From a virus: DNA of 64,000 nucleotides. The notes beneath the pieces are model-generated. The model ran no database searches, was not told the DNA's origin, and saw only the letters and a program-made list of their open reading frames with translations. The position numbers and the translations under genes were made by a program. Shown here piece by piece: positions 44,739 to 54,300 of this stretch (position 1 is the stretch's first letter; the number at the start of each line of letters is the position of its first letter). Location of the stretch: the IMG/VR virus record IMGVR_UViG_3300042886_000261, positions 42,751 through 106,750 of that record; one strand, given 5' to 3'.

Positions 44739-47066
44739 TTAATAAAATTCTAATTCACCTCCATTAGCACGGAACTCATCTATTTCTTTTTGTGTCATCC
44801 ATTGAGCATCTTCATCATCATCATCTGCAAAATTTCCACCCATAGCATAAACACCTCCACCATATTTTGAAACAACACCTTCAAATCCCATTTGATTAGG
44901 TTTATATAAACCAGTTTGATCATGACCTCCTTGATTATATGCACTACTTATAGGTTGTTGTCCAAAATTTTCATACATTTGATTTTGCTGTTTATTAGCA
45001 TTTATGTTTTCAAGTCCTTGTGCTAATGCATTTGCTCCTATTAAAGTATCATCTGCTATTGCTTTACCATCAATATCCCAAGCTTGTTTATTTTTAAATT
45101 TTTGAGAAACATTTGCTGGAGTATCAGTTACTGGTGCTCTATTAGGTTGATTAGGATCAATAGTATAATTATCAGGTTGCATACTTTCAGGTACTGTTGG
45201 TTGAATCATATTACCAGTTGCATCTTTAGTTGGTGCTTTATCAAAAAATCCTTGAAGATTACTAAGATTCATATTATTATCATTAGGATTAAATCCTACT
45301 TGACCATCAATTTGATATTTATGTAATTCTGGTATAGATACATCTCCTCCATAAGCATATTGAGTATAATCTATTGGGCCACCATATGCTTTTGTTGGAG
45401 GTTCAGGTAATAAAGGTTTATAACTTGAATCACGTTTTTTCATTCTTGCTTCTTCTTCTGGATCATTAGGTACATTTGTATTCCATTTACCTTCTCCTGG
45501 AGAAGGAGTATAACGTGATGTTATTTTAGCTCCAAGTTGTTTTATACCTGGTATTCTTGTATTCATCATTCCTTCACCTACTCTTTCACCAAAAGTGTTA
45601 CCTCTATATGGTGCATCTTCTGACTTTCCATTTTCTGGCATTTTAATTAATGGAGGAACGGTAGAAGATGAGTTTCCATTACCACCATAATTTATTGTAA
45701 GTTCTTTTGGTTTACCAAATATTCTAAATTTATCTACATGTACACTTGATGGTGCTCTATTTGCAAGATCAGGTCCTATATATTTTTCACCAGATTCAGT
45801 ATAATATGGAGAACCAACTGCTTTATTATATTGCATGCCTCTCCTAATAGGAGATCTGAATTTACCAATACCACCCTGATTACTCATTTGTTGCATTATT
45901 TGTTGCTGCATCATTTGTTGCAATAACATCTGTTGTTGTTTTTGAGCAGCAGTACTATTTTGAGAAGTTAATGTTTCATATTTTTTCTTCCAGTCTTCAG
46001 TACTTGCAGTATTTGCAGTTTTATCTGCTAGTTCTTTATCTGCTAATACTTTGTTAGCAGCAAGTTCTTCAGGTGTATATAAAACTCCTGTAGCAGGATT
46101 ATAAAGATTAGGTTTAACTTCTCCTTCATCTACATATTTATGTAAAGCTCCACCATGTTTAGCATATCTTTGATAATCTAAATCAGAATCTTGATACTGT
46201 TCATCCATTAATTCATTATCACCTCCTCCTATAAATTTATATAAACCAGACTCAGGATCTGTAAAACCACCATATTGTCCAAATTGTTGTTTTGGAGTAT
46301 CATTTTGAATATTCTGATTATTTTGAAAAATATCACCTAAACCAGCTGCATAAGCACCAATATGATGCATTGGATTTTCTATATCTATTTGTTCTTGCTG
46401 TATCCCACCATCTTCAAATGCACCAACTTGTGGATTACCATATATAGCATTATATTGAGCTTCAGCTGCTTGTTTTTGTTGTGCTAAATTAACTGATTCA
46501 CCTATACCTTTAAAGAAATCCAGCACCTGTCTTCCTCTTCCTTCTTTACCTTGTATATCATCTGAACCAACAGAAGGTGTATTACCTCCTTCAGCTTTTT
46601 TAGCAAGTTTAGTATATTGATTAATAAAACTTCTTTTACTTGGTTTAGCTCCACCTAATTTTGCATACATTGCTTCTTCATCTTCTGGAGTATCTTCAGT
46701 AGTTGACATGTCAATATTAGTATCATACATGGCATTTAATCTATCTTGTTTTGCTTGTTCTTCAGCTGCATTTTGTTCATCAAGTAATGCTTGTTCTTCT
46801 TCAGCTTGTGCTTGTTGTTCTGGAGTAAGTTCACCATTATCTGTTTCATCAGAACTATTTTGTTCAAGATAATCACTAACTTCAGTAATATATTCATCAG
46901 CAGTTTCAGAATCTATACCAACTTGTGCTAATTCTTCTGAGATTGCATCAGTATCACCATCATAATCATCTGCAGATAATCTATCAGCAATATGTTTATA
47001 TATTTGTTCTTGAGTAGGTGCATTTGACTGACCTCCTGCTTTATATATTCTTACTCTCCTTTTCAT
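44739..47066 (-). CDS. Motif-bearing virion cargo protein, 775 residues
   Basis: Starts MKRRVRIYKAGGQSN, a basic start followed by an acidic, mostly disordered protein. Gly-Gly motifs recur: QYGGFTDPESGLYKFIGGG, KHGGALHKYVDEGEV near 300, YGGDVSIPELHKYQIDGQV near 575 and SKYGGGVYAMGG near 740. A Gln/Met-rich helix (QQMMQQQIMQQM) lies near 385. The end, WMTQKEIDEFRANGGELEFY, resembles segments of the 1,394-residue protein. No cysteine was seen. It is probably an intrinsically disordered virion cargo or scaffold-like protein that interacts through repeated short motifs. Confidence 0.68.
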   Translation of the reverse strand: MKRRVRIYKAGGQSNAPTQEQIYKHIADRLSADDYDGDTDAISEELAQVGIDSETADEYITEVSDYLEQNSSDETDNGELTPEQQAQAEEEQALLDEQNAAEEQAKQDRLNAMYDTNIDMSTTEDTPEDEEAMYAKLGGAKPSKRSFINQYTKLAKKAEGGNTPSVGSDDIQGKEGRGRQVLDFFKGIGESVNLAQQKQAAEAQYNAIYGNPQVGAFEDGGIQQEQIDIENPMHHIGAYAAGLGDIFQNNQNIQNDTPKQQFGQYGGFTDPESGLYKFIGGGDNELMDEQYQDSDLDYQRYAKHGGALHKYVDEGEVKPNLYNPATGVLYTPEELAANKVLADKELADKTANTASTEDWKKKYETLTSQNSTAAQKQQQMLLQQMMQQQIMQQMSNQGGIGKFRSPIRRGMQYNKAVGSPYYTESGEKYIGPDLANRAPSSVHVDKFRIFGKPKELTINYGGNGNSSSTVPPLIKMPENGKSEDAPYRGNTFGERVGEGMMNTRIPGIKQLGAKITSRYTPSPGEGKWNTNVPNDPEEEARMKKRDSSYKPLLPEPPTKAYGGPIDYTQYAYGGDVSIPELHKYQIDGQVGFNPNDNNMNLSNLQGFFDKAPTKDATGNMIQPTVPESMQPDNYTIDPNQPNRAPVTDTPANVSQKFKNKQAWDIDGKAIADDTLIGANALAQGLENINANKQQNQMYENFGQQPISSAYNQGGHDQTGLYKPNQMGFEGVVSKYGGGVYAMGGNFADDDDEDAQWMTQKEIDEFRANGGELEFY

Positions 47067-47126
47067 ATAACATGTAATATATATTAAATATAATAATTTT
47101 TAGTTTACTAGATAAACATTAAAAGT
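47067..47126 (-). promoter_or_regulatory. AT-rich intergenic leader with short hairpin
   Basis: A 60-base gap, almost only A/T. GTTTATCTAGTAAAC (47103-47117) forms a 5-bp stem, and a competing ATAAAC/GTTTAT pairing is possible. TAGTAAACT and a TATATTTA box recur as in the gap at 41698-41762. It may hold a weak late promoter or a processing site. Confidence 0.35.
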
Positions 47127-50100
47127 TTATTTAAGTTCTTCTACTATAAATCCTGCTTCTTTTAATAGTCTTATTTCTTCATCATCAAGGTCATCTTCCC
47201 ATGATTCAATTGAACCTCCATTTTTTTCTTCAGGGGTTGAATTTAAACCTTGATATATATCATTAACAAAAAATGGATTTTTAGCATATTCAAGTGGACT
47301 TTCATATGCTTCTTTTGCACCTCTTTTAAACATTTCTGCTCTTGATGGTTTTTCAGATTCTGGCAATATATAATTCTTATCATCAAGAATTTTTATTTCA
47401 CTTGGTTTTAAATATGTATTTCTATCATTCTTATCATAATTATATGCATCATAAGCACCATATCCTAAACCTCCAAGAACTACATCTTTACCATATTTTT
47501 CTGCTAAATTTTGTAAACCTGCACCAGTTGTAGACCATTGAAATTTACCATTCATTAATTTTTGTTTATTAATTTTAGCATATTTATTCATAAAAGGGTA
47601 TTTTCTAAATAGTTCTACTCCTGGATCTGATATTGGTACGTCATATCTATTAACACCAGCTTTAGTTTCTATTGGAAATGTTGCATTTGATTTTCTACTA
47701 AATCTACCTTGTGGATTTGCTTTACCTAATCTTATATTTGAACCTTCAACTGTATCATCAAATCTTGCTGCATAAATTTTACTTGCATCTGTTTTACCTA
47801 CTTGAGTTGATAATGGTTTAGCTTTACCAAATAATGATTTTCCTCCAGTTAATTTATTATTTTTAATAGATTTACCAAGTACATTACCTAATGGTCTAAC
47901 TGCTCCTTCTAATTTTTCACCTACTGGTAATAAATTTAATGGATTATATTTATTAAATGCTTTAGAAAGGAATGGAGAAATATATCCTTTATCAATTATA
48001 TTACCTAATACTTTATTTTTAGGTCCAATAAAATTTTGAATAAGTTGTGGAGATATACCAGCATTTAAATTTGAACCTGCATTTTCAAAAATGTTAACTT
48101 TTGGTTTTATATTACTATATTTATTACTATATCCTATTTCTGGAAAATATTTTCTTGGTATACCCATAATTTTTGGGTATTGTGCATTTACTAAATCAGC
48201 AACATGTTGGCCTGTTGTTCCCATTCCAACATTTGAACGAGGGTCAGTTATACCAAATGATTGAGGAATATATTCAGATGGATTTACATCAAATCTTATT
48301 GTTTTAGCTCTATTTCTTAACTCTTGAGGTAAATTTAATTCACCTTTTTGAAAATCACTTGAAGCTGTTACAGATTGACTTTTACCAGACATACCTTTAG
48401 CTGATTCACTCATTGAGTTTTCTAAATTAGCTATTTCTCTTTCTGAAAGTCTTAAATGATTTACATTACCAGGCCCAGGTCTATTAGTTGGATAAAAACC
48501 AATTGTTGATTCATAAGATGTATCACCTTTTGGTTTATATGAATACCAACTTCCTGTTAAAGCTTGTTGTTCTTCTGTTAAATCTCTTCCAGCTTTTTCT
48601 AATCCATAAGGAATATTATCTGGATCCCATCTAGTTACTGGTTCATAAGTTGGAAGTTTTAATCTTTTGGCTTCTTTTGATGCATATGCTAAATCTTTTC
48701 CATAATTTACTGCAGTTTTAGTTCCTTTACCTAAATACTTGGCACCTTGATTTACATCTTGTGCAAGTGATTTTATACCAGGTTTTAAGGCATCTACACC
48801 TAAACCTAATAAAGATTTACCTGCCATCATTTCACCAACACCAGTAAGTAAAAAAGGATTTAATCCAGCAGCATCACCAGGTGATACATTACCCATTAAC
48901 TGACCAGATCCAAAAGTTGGTTGTTTTCTTCTACTATTTTTTAATTTATTTGCTACAGCAGCTCCAATAGCATCTAATCCAGAAAAAGTTTCTAAAGCTC
49001 CGGTACCACTATTATGTATTTCATTCCATTCTTTATTTGTTAAACCAGGAGTTTTATAATTAAATACATCTTTATCTGCATTACCAAATAATGCTGGTAC
49101 ACCTGTAGATTTAATTAAAAAGTTACCTAATTCTTGTGCACCTGCACCACTTCTTGCCCATAGGGAAGGTTGTAGATTTTGTCCATAGTCTGAATATGAT
49201 GCTATTTCTCTTTCTTTATTACTTAAATGGTCTACCCATTCTCTATGTTTATTAGGATCATATCCTTTTTGTTTACCAAGACTTTCAGTTATATAATTAT
49301 TTCTAAGAATCTCATAATCATTTTTAATTTCTTCTTCTCTATCTTCTGGTAAAGTATCTGGGTTTATACCTAAAGCATGAGCAAATTTTTTATTTACTCT
49401 TTTTTTATACTTGTCATGTTGTTGACCAAGATATTGATCATATGGATGAGTTTTATCAAACTCCATTTTATACTTTAACCAATCTGGAATATTTTCAGGT
49501 CTTACTATTACTTCTGGTAAGTACGTATAGTTAGATACTTTACCTTCTGCATTAGGTGCATTACGTTTAGCAGCATCTTGAAGATAATGATCATACTCAT
49601 AATCATAATTACTTTCATCAAACTCTTCACCTGTTTGTGCTTTATGAAGTGCTCCACCTTGTCTAAAATTTTCAGTAAGACCTGCTGGTTTTAACCGTGA
49701 ATTAATTTTAGCTTTTTCTTGTTCTTGATATTTAAGATTTTTTTGTTGGGAAGCATCACTATCTCTTTTTCTTCTGGCTGCCTCTCTTTGTTCTTGAGTA
49801 TATCCTTCAGGTAAATTTAAATTTTCATCACCAGCTAATGTACCAAATCTTGGACCTGAATAACGTACAGGTTTTACATATGGTGCTGCAGGTATTATTT
49901 CATATTCAGGTCTAATAGATTGTTGATATGGTATAGGTTTAAGAGGAGTAACTTCCTCAATAAGTGGTTGATATATATTATGTATTACTGATTTTTTAAA
50001 TATAGGATAAGCCATATCTCCAAAACTAGTATTTGGTACATTTTCATAGCCTACTGACTTAATACCTTTTATTGTTAATTCATTTATAAAAGGGTCTTTA

Positions 50101-51311
50101 GAGTATTTTTTTGCAGCATCATAATAAATTTTTTCTCTTTTTTTTAATTCAGCTTGATATGGTTTTGTTAATTCATTATAGTACTTTTCTCTTTCTTGAT
50201 TAGTGTGATTTGCTTTATACAGATAAGCATCCCATATAGGATCTGTTTCCTGTCTCATTTTATGATATAAATCAGTATATGGTTTTCCTTTACTTTTTAA
50301 ATAGTTACCTACATTATACGCAGCTATAATATCTTTTTCAGCTGCAAAAGCTTTATCATATGCAGTTTTATCAGTATGAATTACTGTTTTACCTGTTTGT
50401 GCTTTAACTAGTTCATGTTGTACAAAACCTCCTTGTTTTTTAATAGGATTATTGTTTAAAGTATTTCCAGGTTCAGCTTCATCAAAATACCATTTTAAAT
50501 CCTCATCAGACATATTACTTCTATTTACATGTGAAGTATTAAAATTCCATGACCCATCTTGCTTTTGTACCCATTCTCCTCCTGGGTTTTCTGTATTACT
50601 ATATAAACTTCCATGTGATACTGATCCATCAGCCCAGTTTGTATGATCACTAAAAGTAGGATGATTAGGAAGTTTATATTGATCAGTTGCATGTCCTTTA
50701 CCATGTGAAAATGCTTCAAAGCCCATTGGGTCTTCTGCAGTAAATCTTCTTAAATCATAATCAGGAGACCATGGATCACCTACAGGAATTGCTTCTGGTT
50801 CTACTTTATTTCTTGGACCTGCATTATTTTGTGGACCACCTACTTGTGCTTCAGGTAATTCTTCTACTACATAACCTCCATCTCTATATGCTTGTATTTC
50901 TTCATCAGTAAGATCACGGTCTTCATAATCAGCTTCTCCACCATTTTCTTCAGTAGGTAGATTAAAACCATAATTTAATTCATAGTGACTTAATGGATTA
51001 GGATTAAGATTAATAGTACCAAGTTTAGAACCACCTTTTTTAGCCATAGGTGTTTCATCTACATAAGATGCATTAGGAAAATTATAATCTTGATTAGGTT
51101 GCATCATTGATCCTTGTCCTACATTAGGTTGTGCCCATACAGGATAAGGTACACCTTGCATAGTAATATCATTACCTGGGATTCTAGTTTTTTGACCTGG
51201 GTATTTCCACTGACCTGCTGGATCAGTTATTATATCTTTTGGTTTACCTGGTGCTTTTGCTTTACCTAATTCTGATACAGCTTTAGATAATACTTTTTTA
51301 TTGAATCCCAT
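47127..51311 (-). CDS. Motif-bearing virion cargo protein, 1,394 residues
   Basis: A large, Lys/Pro/Asn-rich protein. It carries GGFVQHELVKAQTGKTV near residue 300 and GGALHKAQTGEEF near 560, relatives of the motif in the other two cargo proteins. An acidic motif, LTDEEIQAYRDGGYVVEEL, occurs near residues 135-153 and again in altered form as the extreme C terminus (LDDEEIRLLKEAGFIVEELK). Between these lie helical and Gly-rich segments, including a possible amphipathic region near 780-860. I saw no cysteine and no catalytic motif. Its ATG is fused to the stop of the muzzle gene (TAATG), so synthesis is coupled to the tail module. Confidence 0.68.
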   Translation of the reverse strand: MGFNKKVLSKAVSELGKAKAPGKPKDIITDPAGQWKYPGQKTRIPGNDITMQGVPYPVWAQPNVGQGSMMQPNQDYNFPNASYVDETPMAKKGGSKLGTINLNPNPLSHYELNYGFNLPTEENGGEADYEDRDLTDEEIQAYRDGGYVVEELPEAQVGGPQNNAGPRNKVEPEAIPVGDPWSPDYDLRRFTAEDPMGFEAFSHGKGHATDQYKLPNHPTFSDHTNWADGSVSHGSLYSNTENPGGEWVQKQDGSWNFNTSHVNRSNMSDEDLKWYFDEAEPGNTLNNNPIKKQGGFVQHELVKAQTGKTVIHTDKTAYDKAFAAEKDIIAAYNVGNYLKSKGKPYTDLYHKMRQETDPIWDAYLYKANHTNQEREKYYNELTKPYQAELKKREKIYYDAAKKYSKDPFINELTIKGIKSVGYENVPNTSFGDMAYPIFKKSVIHNIYQPLIEEVTPLKPIPYQQSIRPEYEIIPAAPYVKPVRYSGPRFGTLAGDENLNLPEGYTQEQREAARRKRDSDASQQKNLKYQEQEKAKINSRLKPAGLTENFRQGGALHKAQTGEEFDESNYDYEYDHYLQDAAKRNAPNAEGKVSNYTYLPEVIVRPENIPDWLKYKMEFDKTHPYDQYLGQQHDKYKKRVNKKFAHALGINPDTLPEDREEEIKNDYEILRNNYITESLGKQKGYDPNKHREWVDHLSNKEREIASYSDYGQNLQPSLWARSGAGAQELGNFLIKSTGVPALFGNADKDVFNYKTPGLTNKEWNEIHNSGTGALETFSGLDAIGAAVANKLKNSRRKQPTFGSGQLMGNVSPGDAAGLNPFLLTGVGEMMAGKSLLGLGVDALKPGIKSLAQDVNQGAKYLGKGTKTAVNYGKDLAYASKEAKRLKLPTYEPVTRWDPDNIPYGLEKAGRDLTEEQQALTGSWYSYKPKGDTSYESTIGFYPTNRPGPGNVNHLRLSEREIANLENSMSESAKGMSGKSQSVTASSDFQKGELNLPQELRNRAKTIRFDVNPSEYIPQSFGITDPRSNVGMGTTGQHVADLVNAQYPKIMGIPRKYFPEIGYSNKYSNIKPKVNIFENAGSNLNAGISPQLIQNFIGPKNKVLGNIIDKGYISPFLSKAFNKYNPLNLLPVGEKLEGAVRPLGNVLGKSIKNNKLTGGKSLFGKAKPLSTQVGKTDASKIYAARFDDTVEGSNIRLGKANPQGRFSRKSNATFPIETKAGVNRYDVPISDPGVELFRKYPFMNKYAKINKQKLMNGKFQWSTTGAGLQNLAEKYGKDVVLGGLGYGAYDAYNYDKNDRNTYLKPSEIKILDDKNYILPESEKPSRAEMFKRGAKEAYESPLEYAKNPFFVNDIYQGLNSTPEEKNGGSIESWEDDLDDEEIRLLKEAGFIVEELK

Positions 51312-54300
51312 TATCTTTGTGATATTTGATTTTTACTATTGCTTAATTTAATAATCATATTAACATCCTGTGAATCAGTTCTGCTCAAATATAAGAAATT
51401 TAAATAATTCCTGAATTTTTTTCTTTGCAGTTCTGTTTTATTATAATTTAAATTTGTTGGAGTTAATGTTTTTATATATCCATTAGATTGTGTTACCCAT
51501 ATTGATTCTTGATCATAACTTCCTGCTAATACTGTAGTACCTGGAACTAATGGTCCTGTTGGAGGATAATTAGATCCAATTGGGAACTCACCTCTATTTC
51601 TTGTTATATCCCAGAATTGATTAAATCTATATTTATTTTCTTCTTTAGAGAATATTATATCTATAGATGTAGGATTAATAATTGGATATGTGTTAGCTAG
51701 AGTAATATTATTTTTAGGAAAGATATTAAGATTTAAGTATCCTGATACTTGTTCTGAATTAAATATTACTGCTTTATCAAAATTATAATCCAATACATGG
51801 AATTGATCTACACAGTTATTAGAATGATTTTTATAGCATTCAAGTATATACTCTATAGATTTTAAAGTGGTAACTGTTTGTCCCGTAATAAGTGGTACTT
51901 CAACTTCAAATGGATGTTGGACTCCATAGAATTTACAGTAACTATTACATACTGCATTATGTTTCCATACCTTACCTGCTTTAGTTGTCATAAAGTATTG
52001 TCTTGCAGGCAATACAAAGTCTGGATGCCAGTCATGGAAAGATATCCAAAACTCATTTTTAGGGTCAAAACTTGTAGTCCATGAAGCATCATCAAATATA
52101 AGTGGATTGCCTAATTCTAATCTTGATCTACCATCTACTAAGAAATAATCTCCATAAGAAAAATAAGTTACTCTACCTGCATATTCAGCTTTTAGTTTAT
52201 AATCTTTTTTACAAAAATATACAATACCATTATAATTATCATATACTGCTTGAGTACCAATACCTGCTACAGGATTATCTGTATGTGGATAATCTGGAAA
52301 ATCTTCAGTAAGTTTATATGGTAAGAATAAACTAAACCACCATTTCATTCCTGCTTGAGATACTTCTTTTAAACCTTGAGAAAATGAAAACACTCTTCCT
52401 TGATTTTGAGATATGTAATACATTCCTGCTGGAGTTGCAATAACACCAAATTTATTTTGAGAAGATCCATACTCATATTCTACATCAGATATAGTAACAT
52501 TCTGAGGAGGATTAGCAAATAAACCACCATCACCTATAGTAAGTTTAGTACCTAATTCAGTTGTAAGAGTATCTACACCTTGATACATTAATGGACTAGC
52601 ATTATAGAATGTAATAAACATACCAGTCTTAGCATAAGGTTTTATACTAGTAATTCTATTTTTAAAATCTTTATAGTTATTTACTAGATATACAAACCAA
52701 GAATCTTTTGCAGATCCATTTTGTTGTGGTAGTGAGTATATTACTCTATCAGGATAATAAGTATAACATAACTGAGATACATTAGGATTATAATATCTTG
52801 ATTGAAGATTACCTTGTGAAAAATATTGTGTAAATATTTTAGATACACTTAATGAATAGTCATATGCATAATAGTTACCTAGTGTTATTGTATCAGGGTT
52901 TAAATTAAACATTGCTGGCAAATTAGTATATGTATTAGTATCATAATTTTTTTGCCAAGTCTCTAAACCTGGTTGTCTAAAATCTACTATTACATCTGAC
53001 TCAACAAAGAAATCTCTTACTGAAGAATTTGCTAAATAAAAATATGAATCTTTAGCTCCTAATACTCCAGGATATGTATCTGGATTAGGTGGGTCATTTT
53101 CTGGTATATCAGTTGAATAATCATATTTACGTGAATTATTTACATAGTAATCTAAATTATAAAAATCAGTTGGTAATGGTCCTGATCCTGGAGTTGGATT
53201 TAAAAAGTCAGCAGGAGTTAAATGACTCATATCATATTGTTCACTATTCATCCAGAATCTTGGTTCAGCAATCATATGCTTTAAAATATAATTATACTCA
53301 TAACCATCAGGTTGTCCATATAACCAGTCATAGAAGAAGAACATATTATTCTTTTCAGTGTATCTATTTACATATACATCTCCTCCAAATAATACAGGAG
53401 TTTGAGTTATTTCTTCTAAAGTAACTAACTTAGCTGCAGTACCATAAGGAGTACTAATAGTACACCAAAAACTACTTTTTAATACAGGTATATTTTGATT
53501 ATTATAATTTAGTTTTTGTTCTGATGGAGTAATAGGTATTTCTTTAAGAGAATCAAGTTGACCATATTGATTTCTTAATCTAACTTTTATACCTGCATAA
53601 TGACTTGCAATACTAAGATTAAATACATTAGTCTTATTTGTAGTCATATCAATTGGTAAAGCAGAATTTGTTTGTATAGCAGTACCTAATGTTACAAGTG
53701 ATGTATCATATTGTCCTGTAGGAGAAGAAGGATTAAGAATATAATTAGGTCCTCTATTTTGTAAACTAGTATCATATCCAGATGTAGTCCTTAATGTTAC
53801 AGTAGTCTGTCTTTCTAAATTATTTATTATATAATTTTTTGCTGCACCAAGAGTATCTACATATGGTTTAACATTTTGAATATTATTTTTTAAATAAAAA
53901 TTATCTTCTACATTAAATCTTTGTGGAACTGTAGATATTGGGTATTGAAAATTACTATAAAATCCATATGCAATTGATTGTAATGCAAATTGTCTATAAG
54001 GCAATAATGCATATATTAATCTTAATGCAGTATCAGCACCTGTTAAAAAATAAAATACAGTTTGTTGTAAAGATGCACCAACACCTATAAGTCCTAAATA
54101 TGCAAGTTTAGGTAGTTCTCTTGAATATTCATTTGATAAACCAAGTGTTGCTCCACTTGCTGCTGCAGGATTAACAGCAAGTAAATATGTAGTGTTTATT
54201 CCTGCTAAAATTGGATTTACTCCACCAGAAAGTGAATCAGCTATTGCAAGACCTGATGCATAATATGCTTTCATTGATGCACTATATGCAGCTTCAGCAG

